A stretch of 64,000 nucleotides of DNA, taken from positions 186,001 to 250,000 of the forward strand of contig NZ_JAMBOX010000006.1 of NCBI RefSeq assembly GCF_023715785.1, in the 5' to 3' direction. This document shows, piece by piece, positions 56,908 to 64,000 of the stretch. The position numbers and the translations under genes were made by a program. This stretch comes from Neobacillus niacini (GTDB taxonomy: Bacteria > Bacillota > Bacilli > Bacillales > Cytobacillaceae). Positions within the stretch are counted from its first letter, which is position 1. Each line of letters begins with the position of its first letter. The notes under the pieces are model-generated. The model was not told the DNA's origin, ran no database searches, and worked only from the letters and a program-made list of their open reading frames with translations.

Positions 56908-58149
56908 TTGAAGGGAAACCGGAAGAAATGGGCATTTTTAGGGTTACTTATTTTTATGATGTTGTTTGCAAGCGCATGCAGCTCCGACAAGTCGTCATCA
57001 GATCCAAAGGAAGGCGGCGATGATAAGAAGGCGGAGACGAAGGAACCAATCAAGATTGGGGTGCTTGCATCCAAGACAGGCGCGCTTGAGTCCTACGGCA
57101 AGCAAACATTGAGGGGCTTTGAGCTGGGCTTGGAATATGCCACTGACGGCAAGATGGAAGTCGACGGAAGAAAAATTGAATTTTTTGTAGAAGATACGGA
57201 AACAAAGCCTGAAGTCGCTGTTCAAAAAGCAACAAAACTACTAGAGGAAGATAAAGTAGATTTCTTAGTTGGATCGTCAAGCTCTGCGGACACGCTGGCA
57301 GTCCTGCCGCTGGCCGAGGAATATCAAAAAATCATGGTAGTAGAACCGGCTGCAGCCGACACCATTACAGGTTCCGAATTTAATAAGTATATTTTCCGTA
57401 CCGCACGAAACTCTTCCCAGGATGCTGTGGCTGGTGCCGCCGCGATTGCCAAAAAAGGTGTGAAAATCGCGACCCTAGCTCCTGACTATTCATTTGGACG
57501 AGATGGTGTTGCCGCATTTAAAGAAGCGGCTAAGAAGCTAGGCGCCGATATCGTCAAGGAGGAATACGCCGACCCAGCAGCTACCGATTTCACTTCCAAC
57601 ATCCAAAAAATAATTGATGCCAAACCTGATTACCTGTTTGTTGTCTGGGCCGGGGCGAACTCTCCATGGAAGCAAATTGCCGATATGAAGGTTCAGGATA
57701 AAGGCATCAAGATTTCAACTGGTGCACCAGATATTGCGGCATTGGCAACAATGGAGCCGTTGGTTGGTATGGAAGGCTTCACCGTTTATTATCATGACCT
57801 GCCAAAAAATAAAATCAATGATTGGTTGGTAACTGAACACAAGAAACGCTTTAATAATGAAGTGCCAGACCTGTTTACACCGGGCGGAATGAGTGCGGCA
57901 ATCGCCATCGTTGAAGCTGTCAAGAAAACAAAGGGCGATACGGATGGGGATACGCTGATTAAAGCAATGGAAGGCTTGAGCTTTGAAAGCCCAAAAGGAA
58001 AAATGACATTCAGACCTGAGGACCACCAAGCATTACAAGCACTATATGCCATTAAGCTTGAGAAAAAGGACGGTGTCCCATATCCGGTTCCAGTGCTGAT
58101 GCGTGAGTTGAATCCGGAGGAAACAGCTCCGCCAATTCGAAATAAATAG
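56908..58149 (+). CDS. Lipoprotein substrate-binding component of a Liv-type ABC importer
   Basis: The 413-aa protein starts with TTG after AAGGGGGAAG. It has a lipoprotein signal, lipid cysteine C24 (FASACSS), and a periplasmic-binding fold type I of the LivK/branched-chain family (IKIGVLASKTGALESYGKQT near 48, VGSSSSADTLAVLPLAEEY near 115). This family binds amino acids, amides, urea or aromatic acids; the ligand here is unknown. It is the first gene of the importer operon. Confidence 0.88.
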   Translation: MKGNRKKWAFLGLLIFMMLFASACSSDKSSSDPKEGGDDKKAETKEPIKIGVLASKTGALESYGKQTLRGFELGLEYATDGKMEVDGRKIEFFVEDTETKPEVAVQKATKLLEEDKVDFLVGSSSSADTLAVLPLAEEYQKIMVVEPAAADTITGSEFNKYIFRTARNSSQDAVAGAAAIAKKGVKIATLAPDYSFGRDGVAAFKEAAKKLGADIVKEEYADPAATDFTSNIQKIIDAKPDYLFVVWAGANSPWKQIADMKVQDKGIKISTGAPDIAALATMEPLVGMEGFTVYYHDLPKNKINDWLVTEHKKRFNNEVPDLFTPGGMSAAIAIVEAVKKTKGDTDGDTLIKAMEGLSFESPKGKMTFRPEDHQALQALYAIKLEKKDGVPYPVPVLMRELNPEETAPPIRNK

Positions 58150-58223
58150 AAAAATAAGGGGGACTGACCGTGTATGTGCCGGTCCCTCTTTTCATTATTT
58201 TTAACTGAGAGGCGGTGCCATAA

Positions 58224-58979
58224 ATGACGGCATTGATTGAAACAAAGGATTTAACCATAACTTTTGGCGGACATACCGCGGTCGACTCGGTGACGATTAC
58301 TGTTCCGGAAAAGAAGTTCAAGTCGATCATCGGGCCAAACGGTGCAGGTAAAACAACATTTTTTAATTTGTTAAGCGGCCAGCTATCCCCGACAAAAGGC
58401 AGCATCTACTACCGCGGAAAAGATATTACCCGCCTTTCCCCGACAAAACGGACACGGGAAGGGATTGGCCGTTCGTTTCAAATTACCAACGTGTTTCCTA
58501 ATTTAACTGTTTTGGAGAATGTAAGATTGGCAGTGCAATCACAGGCAGGTGTTCGTTATCAAATGCTGTTTCATTATAAAAAATACCACGACTTTGAAGA
58601 AAAAGCATTGGAATGGCTGAAGCTTGTGCTGCTTGATGATAAAAAGGATTCCTTGGCAAGCAATTTGGCACATGGCGAAAAGCGCAAGCTTGAAATTGCG
58701 ATGCTGCTGGCTTTGGAGACGGAGCTTCTGTTGTTGGATGAGCCGACGGCAGGAATGTCCCTTGAAGAGGTCCCGGCGATTTTGGAAGTAATCAAGCGGA
58801 TTAAGGAGCAAGGGAACCGAACGATTATCCTGATTGAACACAAGATGGATATGATCCTAGATTTGTCGGATTCCGTTATGGTGCTGTTTAATGGCCGGCT
58901 GCTTGCCGATGGCACTCCAGAGGAAATCATGAAAAATGAAACGGTTCAATCCGCTTATTTAGGGGGGGTGTACGAATGA
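58224..58979 (+). CDS. LivG-type ABC ATPase
   Basis: The 251-aa protein has Walker A GPNGAGKTT near 38, the signature LAHGEKRKLE near 148 and Walker B LLLLDEPTAGMS near 170. The C-terminal helix is typical of LivG. It powers the importer together with the next ATPase, whose ATG overlaps its stop (ATGA). Confidence 0.92.
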   Translation: MTALIETKDLTITFGGHTAVDSVTITVPEKKFKSIIGPNGAGKTTFFNLLSGQLSPTKGSIYYRGKDITRLSPTKRTREGIGRSFQITNVFPNLTVLENVRLAVQSQAGVRYQMLFHYKKYHDFEEKALEWLKLVLLDDKKDSLASNLAHGEKRKLEIAMLLALETELLLLDEPTAGMSLEEVPAILEVIKRIKEQGNRTIILIEHKMDMILDLSDSVMVLFNGRLLADGTPEEIMKNETVQSAYLGGVYE

Positions 58980-59683
58980 GCGACTTGTTGACACTAAACG
59001 GTGTGGAAACCCATATCGGCCAATATCATATTCTTCAAGGTATTTCACTGGAAGTTAAGCAAGGGGAAGTTACGGTCCTCCTTGGCAGAAACGGGGCGGG
59101 AAAAACAACCACGTTACGAACAATTATGGGGTTTTCGCCTGCAACGAAAGGCAGCGTCATGTTTAAAGGTGATACGATTCACACTCTTCCAACGTACACC
59201 ATTGCCAAAAGAGGAATCGGCTATGTCCCGGAGGATCAAGGGATTTTTGCCGGATTAACCGTTGAGGAAAATATGAAGGTAGCGATCCAAAAGGATAATG
59301 AAGAGACAGCCAAACGGATGAATTGGATACTGGAGTTATTTCCCGACTTGAAAAAGTTTTGGAAAAAACCCGGCGGCCTATTAAGCGGGGGGCAAAAGCA
59401 AATGCTGGCGATTGCCAGAGCCTATATCAACGAAAATGAACTGCTGTTGATTGATGAGCCAAGCAAGGGGTTAGCCCCGATTGTCGTCGAGAAGGTGATG
59501 GAGTCAATCATGCAGATGAAGGAGCAGACAACGATCGTGTTGGTCGAGCAAAACTTTATGATGGCCAGCACAATTGGCGATCGGTTTTACATTATCGATG
59601 ATGGCCGCACCGTCAGTCATGGCTCGATGCAGGAATTAAAACAGGATGAAGAAAAGAAGCGCAAATATTTGGGCATCGCGTAG
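58976..59683 (+). CDS. LivF-type ABC ATPase
   Basis: The 235-aa protein has Walker A GRNGAGKTT near 37, the signature LLSGGQKQMLAIARA near 136 and Walker B LLLIDEPSKGLAP near 158, the usual LivF wording. It pairs with LivG. Confidence 0.92.
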   Translation: MSDLLTLNGVETHIGQYHILQGISLEVKQGEVTVLLGRNGAGKTTTLRTIMGFSPATKGSVMFKGDTIHTLPTYTIAKRGIGYVPEDQGIFAGLTVEENMKVAIQKDNEETAKRMNWILELFPDLKKFWKKPGGLLSGGQKQMLAIARAYINENELLLIDEPSKGLAPIVVEKVMESIMQMKEQTTIVLVEQNFMMASTIGDRFYIIDDGRTVSHGSMQELKQDEEKKRKYLGIA

Positions 59684-59701
59684 GAAAGGAGGACGGAGCA
59701 G

Positions 59702-60562
59702 GTGGATTTATTTTTCAATTTAACGTTAAATGGGCTGGCAACAGGAATGCTGATTTTTCTACTGGCAGCGGGTTTGACGCTGATTTTTGGCTTAATGGAT
59801 GTGCTTAACTTTGCTCACGGCGGGTTATTTGCTTGGGGAGCCTACAGCGGGCTGTGGGTATACAGCCAAACGGGCAGCTTCCTAATCGGTATCGCTGGTG
59901 CGATTCTGACTGGCTTCCTGCTCGGAATTATAACGGAAAAATGGATCATTAAACCGGTGTATGGCAATCATGTTCAGCAAATTTTGATTACCTTGGGTCT
60001 GATGCTTGTGTTATCGGAAATGCTGAAGGTGGTTTGGGGACCGAATCAACTAACCGCCAACCCGCCTGATTATTTAGTGGGAGCCTGGGAAGTGGGCGAT
60101 GTCATCATTATCAAATACCGTGTGTTTATTATATTTGTCGGTCTGCTAATATTTGGCGGGGTCCAATATTTATTGAAAAAAACGAAAATTGGCCTCGTTG
60201 TCCGCGCCGGTGTTATGAACAAGGAAATGGTGCAGGCATTGGGCATTAATATTCAAAAGGTGTTTATGTTTGTGTTTATGATCGGTTCGGGCATGGCAGC
60301 GCTTGGCGGCGTTCTCCTGGGCCCATATTCCGGTGTGATTCATGCCGGGATGGGGATGGAATTCGCGATTCTTGCATTTATCGTTGTGGTGATCGGCGGA
60401 ATGGGGAATTTCAAAGGGTCCATCCTGGCCGCGATCTTAGTGGGACTGTCCGGGTCGTTTATGGCCTATTATGTACCGGATCTGTCACTTGCGGTCAATA
60501 TGCTGTTAATGGCTGTTGTGTTATTGGTACGGCCGCAGGGTCTATTCGGGGCAAAGGGGTGA
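59702..60562 (+). CDS. LivH-type ABC permease
   Basis: The 286-aa protein, GTG start after AGGAGG, has about eight membrane segments and family motifs LNGLATGMLIFLLAAGLTLIFG at the start (two adjoining halves) and VVIGGMGNFKGS near 235. It forms the membrane channel with the LivM-type subunit, which begins 4 nt after its stop. Confidence 0.9.
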   Translation: MDLFFNLTLNGLATGMLIFLLAAGLTLIFGLMDVLNFAHGGLFAWGAYSGLWVYSQTGSFLIGIAGAILTGFLLGIITEKWIIKPVYGNHVQQILITLGLMLVLSEMLKVVWGPNQLTANPPDYLVGAWEVGDVIIIKYRVFIIFVGLLIFGGVQYLLKKTKIGLVVRAGVMNKEMVQALGINIQKVFMFVFMIGSGMAALGGVLLGPYSGVIHAGMGMEFAILAFIVVVIGGMGNFKGSILAAILVGLSGSFMAYYVPDLSLAVNMLLMAVVLLVRPQGLFGAKG

Positions 60563-60566
60563 GGAA

Positions 60567-61565
60567 ATGAAGTGGATACAAACGAATAAAGGCACTTCCA
60601 TGTTTTGGCTAGTTACTGCCTTTCTGCTGGTACTGCCATTTGTCTATGAATCTAGAAACTTGATGATCTTGCTGACGCAAATCTTTATTTTTTCAGTATT
60701 TGCTATGAGTTACGATCTTTTGCTCGGCTTTACGGGAATTGTCTCGTTTGGGCATGCGATGTTTTTTGGAATCGGCGCCTATTCGATTGGGATTTTTATG
60801 AAACGTTTTGAGCCGACAATGGTCCATTTTTTGCTGGCACTAGTGGCGACGCTTGTTTTAACCGCGGCAATCAGCTTTATAGTCGGTTTACTGACGCTCA
60901 GGTTAAAAAGTCATTTCTATGCGATGCTGACGTTGTCCCTGTCCGGCTTGTTTTTGGTGCTGGCGGAAAAATGGCGCAGCTTGACGTATGGAAATGACGG
61001 CTTTACCTTTAGGATTCCTGAGCCATTTATTGACCGAACCCATTACTATCTGCTCTGCTTGGCAGTAATGGCCGCGGCGTTCATGCTGCTGAAACGGTTT
61101 ACCAATTCCCCGTTGGGCCGGGTGCTGCAGGCAATTCGAGAAAATGAGCAGCGGACAGAATCATTGGGCTTCCAAGTGCTGCATTATAAAATTGCTGCCA
61201 GTGTCGTTTCCGGAGTTCTAGCCGGGATGGCTGGCATACTTTATGCCATGTCATTACGGTTTGTCAACACGAGTGTGTTTTCGATGGATATCACCCTTGA
61301 TGCGTTATTGATGACGATTATCGGCGGGGTCGGCACACTGTACGGGGCGATGATTGGCGCTGGCTTAATCGAATTTGCCCACGACTGGTTGACTGAACTC
61401 GCAAAAGAGCATGCCATTTTTGAACGGTGGATTATATTTTTTGGAATTATCTATATCCTGGTCGTGATGTTTTTCCCGAAAGGAATTGTTGGAACATTAA
61501 GGAACGTTTCTTTCAGGCGGAAAAAGCCGGAGCCGGCAAAAAAGGCGGAAAAATTGGCAGGTTAG
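60567..61565 (+). CDS. LivM-type ABC permease
   Basis: 332 aa from ATG 60567 after GGGGTGAGG; the longer reading lies inside the preceding gene. It has about nine membrane segments, with GFTGIVSFGHAMFFGIGAYS near 50 and RVLQAIRENEQRTESLGF near 190, the LivM signature. The C-terminus is basic and Lys-rich. Confidence 0.9.
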   Translation: MKWIQTNKGTSMFWLVTAFLLVLPFVYESRNLMILLTQIFIFSVFAMSYDLLLGFTGIVSFGHAMFFGIGAYSIGIFMKRFEPTMVHFLLALVATLVLTAAISFIVGLLTLRLKSHFYAMLTLSLSGLFLVLAEKWRSLTYGNDGFTFRIPEPFIDRTHYYLLCLAVMAAAFMLLKRFTNSPLGRVLQAIRENEQRTESLGFQVLHYKIAASVVSGVLAGMAGILYAMSLRFVNTSVFSMDITLDALLMTIIGGVGTLYGAMIGAGLIEFAHDWLTELAKEHAIFERWIIFFGIIYILVVMFFPKGIVGTLRNVSFRRKKPEPAKKAEKLAG

Positions 61566-61579
61566 AGGGAGGAATTCGG

Positions 61580-61759
61580 GTGGATATGAAAGCAATTACC
61601 TCCTTCGTTGTCCGCTTTCAAATGGCAGGGGTCGAAAGCGAAACAGGAGAGCGGCAATGGCGGATCAAGGTGACCCATGTCCAGGAGGATCGGGAGACAT
61701 TATTTGAATCAATTGAAGAAGCGATGACCTTTATGAAGGAAATTGCGGAAGATTCATAG
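61580..61759 (+). CDS. 59-aa small protein in the liv operon
   Basis: I use GTG 61580 (VDMKAITSFVVRFQMAG), 7 nt after GAGGGAGG; the longer open frame to 61427 lies inside livM. It is mostly a short beta-strand/helix protein (VESETGERQWRIKVTHVQED, then a helix IEEAMTFMKEIAE). No family is recognised. The position between importer and hydrolase suggests a specific accessory role. Confidence 0.65.
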   Translation: MDMKAITSFVVRFQMAGVESETGERQWRIKVTHVQEDRETLFESIEEAMTFMKEIAEDS

Positions 61760-61785
61760 AATAGTAACATTAATTAGGGAAAGGG

Positions 61786-62697
61786 ATGAGGAAGATGGTA
61801 AATATGGCAGTAAAAAGTGTCGAGCTGTCAAATGGGGAAACGCTTTATTACCGTGAAAGGGATGGCGGAGAAATTAAAGTATTATTAATCCATGGGAATA
61901 TGACCTCATCAAAGCACTGGGATCTTGTGCTCGAAAACATGGACGCGAAGTATAAACTTTATGCCGTTGATTTACGGGGCTTCGGCTTGTCCACCTACAA
62001 TAAGCTGGTTATGTCGATTAAAGACTTTTCCGATGATGTGAAACTGTTCGTGGATGCGATCGGACTAAATGATTTTGCTGCAGTTGGCTGGTCAACCGGC
62101 GGAGCGGTCGCGATGCAATTTGTCGTCGATTACCCGGGCTATTGCAATAAGCTGATATTATTGGCGTCGGAATCGACTCGGGGGTATCCGTTTGTCGGCA
62201 AGTTGAATGATACTGATGAGCCGCGCCGTTTTACCACGCATGATGAAATTAAACGCGATCTTATGGTTACACTTCCAGTACAGACCGCCTATGATACGAA
62301 CAATGTGGAACTGCTCAAGCTAATTTGGAACGCGGTGATTTACACGCATAACCAGCCTGCGCCCGAGCTTTATGATGAGTATGTTCAGGATATGCGGACC
62401 CAGCGGAATTTGGCCGAAGTGCATCACTGCAATAATACTTTTAATATCAGCCATCACCATAACGGACTCGTTGCAGGGAATGGTAAAGTGGATGATATTA
62501 ATGTTCCGGTGCTGGTCCTCTATGGGGAGCGCGATATGGTTGTTCCACGGGCAATGACAATGGAATTGATTGAGGATCTTGGGGATAAAGCGACTGTTGT
62601 TGAGTTGAAAAATTGCGGCCATTCGGCATTGGTGGATGACCTGCCGCAATTGCTGGGGGCAATGGAACAGTTTTTGGAAAAAGAAGTTCAGGTTTAG
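61786..62697 (+). CDS. Alpha/beta hydrolase
   Basis: 303 aa. It has an oxyanion-loop HGNMTSSKHW near 36, nucleophile S103 in GWSTGGA, acid in LYGERDMVVP near 250 and His in CGHSALVDD near 280, a complete catalytic triad. No signal peptide. Likely an esterase, thioesterase or C-C hydrolase acting on the imported compound. Several in-frame ATGs (61786, 61795, 61804) leave the start uncertain. It is the last gene before a terminator. Confidence 0.82.
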   Translation: MRKMVNMAVKSVELSNGETLYYRERDGGEIKVLLIHGNMTSSKHWDLVLENMDAKYKLYAVDLRGFGLSTYNKLVMSIKDFSDDVKLFVDAIGLNDFAAVGWSTGGAVAMQFVVDYPGYCNKLILLASESTRGYPFVGKLNDTDEPRRFTTHDEIKRDLMVTLPVQTAYDTNNVELLKLIWNAVIYTHNQPAPELYDEYVQDMRTQRNLAEVHHCNNTFNISHHHNGLVAGNGKVDDINVPVLVLYGERDMVVPRAMTMELIEDLGDKATVVELKNCGHSALVDDLPQLLGAMEQFLEKEVQV

Positions 62698-62708
62698 TAG
62701 TTATGTGG

Positions 62709-62731
62709 CGGCCTTTTGGGGCCGTTTTTTT
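62709..62731 (+). terminator. Terminator of the liv-hydrolase operon
   Basis: CGGCC and GGCCG pair around TTTTGG and are followed by TTTTTTT. Confidence 0.8.
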
Positions 62732-62757
62732 GACTTTTGGAATATATGCCTAAAAAA

Positions 62758-62982
62758 TGTCGTGAGATTATGGAATTTTGTAGTGAAACCCTAAAAATTT
62801 GTCGTGAAGGTACAATTTTTTGTAGTGAGGGATGAAGGAAAATGAGTATTTTCCAGTTTATTCTAAAAATTGTAGTGGCACTTCAGATTTTTGCAGTGAA
62901 ACCCTAAAAATATGTTGTAAGTGTACAATTATTTGTAGTGAATACCTAATTTTTTGTCGTGTACCCCAATATTCTGTCGTAA
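62758..62982. repeat. 21-bp-period repeat array
   Basis: The octamer TGTMGTGA or a near match begins at 62758, 62779, 62800, 62821, then 62871, 62892, 62913, 62934, 62955 and 62975. Steps are exactly 21 bp within each block (last step 20), with a 50-bp gap between blocks. Units 62779-62841 and 62892-62954 are similar along their whole length (AGTGAAACCCTAAAAAT shared), so a larger 113-bp duplication is nested in the array. No protein is apparent. Confidence 0.85.
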
Positions 62983-62992
62983 GTTGCACCGA

Positions 62993-63025
62993 TGTAACTC
63001 CCCTGTAACCGCCCCCGGCTAAAAT
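62993..63025 (+). promoter_or_regulatory. Direct-repeat activator site and promoter of the acyl-CoA ligase gene
   Basis: TGTAACT 62993-62999 and TGTAACC 63004-63010 (11 bp start to start), a 9-bp gap, then -10 TAAAAT 63020-63025. No -35 is present. The spacing equals that before livK (56825-56857). Confidence 0.7.
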
Positions 63026-63055
63026 AGTACCATCTAGTAGTGAAGGAGCGAATTT

Positions 63056-64000
63056 TTGGTGAGATGGGAACTGGATTGGCTGGAAAATAGGGCGAGACTA
63101 TCGCCTAATAAGGCTGCCGTGATCGAAGAAGAGACCAATACGGTCTGGACATATACACAATTGAACGGACGGGCCAAGACATTAGCGAACTGGCTATATG
63201 AACGGGGTGTAGAAAAGGGTGACCGGATCGCCCTGCTCGCCCCGAATCATATCAGTTATTTTGATTTGCTGTTTGCCTGCAGCAAAATTGGAGCGATATT
63301 TGTTCCGCTAAATTGGCGGCTTTCCTGGCATGAGCTTAGCGGAATTTTACAGGACTGCACCCCTAAATATATAGGCGTCCATCAGCAATTCAACGAAATT
63401 TATCAGCAGCTCCCCCTTGAGAAACCAGACCCCATCTTTATTGAGATATGGGATTATCCGGAGTGCACCCCTGCCCCAGCAGTCGAAATCCATGAAACCG
63501 ACCCATTGGCGATGATTTATACTGGCGGAACAACCGGTAAACCAAAAGGGGTGGTGTTAAGTCATCAAACTATCCTTTGGAACGGGATCAATACGATTTT
63601 AAGCTGGGGCTTAACTGACCAAGAGGTAACGGTCAACTATATGCCGATGTTTCATACCGGGGGGTTGAACGCGCTTTGCATCCCGATTCTGATGATGGGT
63701 GGGACAGTGGTTATCGGCGAAGGGTTTACTGGCGAAAAAGCAGCGCAATCCATCAACCGCTATCAGTGTACGGTCATTCTGTTGGTACCAACCATGCACC
63801 ATATGTTGGTTCAAACAGAAGATTTCAAGAATAGCCAGTTTCCGTCCATGAAAGTTTTCCTATCAGGAGGGGCGCCCTGCCCAATCCAAATCTACGAAGC
63901 TTATCAGCGAAAAGGCTTGGCATTTAAAGAGGGATATGGCCTCACGGAGGCAGGACCGAATAATTTTTACATTACCCCAGAGGAGGCACAAGTGAAACGG
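63056..64000 (+). CDS. AMP-forming acyl-CoA synthetase, 3' end cut by window edge
   Basis: The frame is open from TTG 63056 (or GTG 63059) to the edge, 315 codons; AAGGAG lies 7 nt upstream of the TTG. It shows the ANL-superfamily core: MIYTGGTTGKPKGVVLSH near 151-168, YMPMFHTGGLNAL near 196 and GYGLTEAGP near 300. It should activate a carboxylic acid as the CoA thioester. With a Liv importer and a hydrolase next door, it may start catabolism of an imported acid. About 180 C-terminal residues are outside the window. Confidence 0.92.
   Translation, partial: MVRWELDWLENRARLSPNKAAVIEEETNTVWTYTQLNGRAKTLANWLYERGVEKGDRIALLAPNHISYFDLLFACSKIGAIFVPLNWRLSWHELSGILQDCTPKYIGVHQQFNEIYQQLPLEKPDPIFIEIWDYPECTPAPAVEIHETDPLAMIYTGGTTGKPKGVVLSHQTILWNGINTILSWGLTDQEVTVNYMPMFHTGGLNALCIPILMMGGTVVIGEGFTGEKAAQSINRYQCTVILLVPTMHHMLVQTEDFKNSQFPSMKVFLSGGAPCPIQIYEAYQRKGLAFKEGYGLTEAGPNNFYITPEEAQVKR

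Noticed and set aside
62758-62982. CRISPR array
   Set aside because: The repeat unit is only about 8 conserved bases with 21-bp steps and similar, non-unique spacers. No cas genes are present.

Overview
The window looks like a chromosomal segment of a low-GC Gram-positive bacterium of the Bacillaceae (Bacillus/Neobacillus-like). The basis is Bacillus-type gene content and order: an S-box metI-metC-yitJ operon, a SinR-like regulator, EpsC/EpsN/EpsE/EpsL relatives, LicR with a lic-type PTS, BdbD-BdbC, hom-thrC-thrB, and a serine T-box. Shine-Dalgarno sequences are strong and TTG/GTG starts are frequent. The exact species cannot be read from the sequence. No rRNA, tRNA, CRISPR array or prophage was seen.

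Layout. 1-4370: methionine operon on the minus strand (metI, metC, yitJ running off the left edge) behind a SAM-I riboswitch. 4453-27737: an AT-rich exopolysaccharide locus. A SinR-like repressor gene points away from a 620-bp leader that holds a SinR-box-like palindrome, a structured RNA that I read as an EAR (eps-associated antitermination RNA), and a strong terminator. Then follow about 20 co-directional genes: EpsC-like dehydratase, EpsN-like aminotransferase, Wzz/BY-kinase/PHP-phosphatase control genes, Wzy, Wzx, glycosyltransferases, a cytidylyltransferase/aldolase/phosphatase/DUF115 set, a beta-helix lipoprotein, a frameshifted PLP decarboxylase, an ATP-grasp ligase, a FemAB-like transferase, and the EpsL-like priming transferase last. 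27743-37432: a lactonase, then a beta-glucoside or chitobiose PTS region (LicR-type activator, two EIIB, EIIC, EIIA, GH4, ChbG/YdjC deacetylase, GH1, and an extra HPr). 37508-45672: an MFS gene with one in-frame amber codon, bdbD-bdbC, an IS-relic region between inverted palindromic repeats, dps-grx, a LysM/SleB hydrolase, an aldehyde dehydrogenase, a HAD protein, and a palindromic noncoding element. 45763-52584: serine and threonine biosynthesis (T-box-controlled aminotransferase-serA; hom-thrC-thrB) and an unlisted 47-aa double-CxxC protein. 52705-64000: an SDR, a 1079-aa MalT/SARP-like ATPase regulator with a BTAD domain, a Liv-type ABC importer, a 59-aa protein, an alpha/beta hydrolase, and a truncated acyl-CoA ligase.

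The most notable signals are three. (1) Two promoters of the last cluster (before livK and before the acyl-CoA ligase) share one architecture: direct heptamers TGTAACY 11 bp apart with a -10 exactly 9 bp downstream. This is the arrangement expected for a SARP/BTAD activator and so predicts the regulon of the adjacent regulator. (2) The EPS locus carries what looks like a KdsA/NeuB-independent route to a CMP-activated 2-keto sugar acid: a DRE-TIM aldolase fused to a DUF115-like domain, a HAD phosphatase, a KdsB-like cytidylyltransferase, and a free-standing DUF115/Maf-like protein. (3) A 21-bp-period repeat array lies just upstream of the ligase promoter. All functional statements are inferences from motifs and context; no database search was run.
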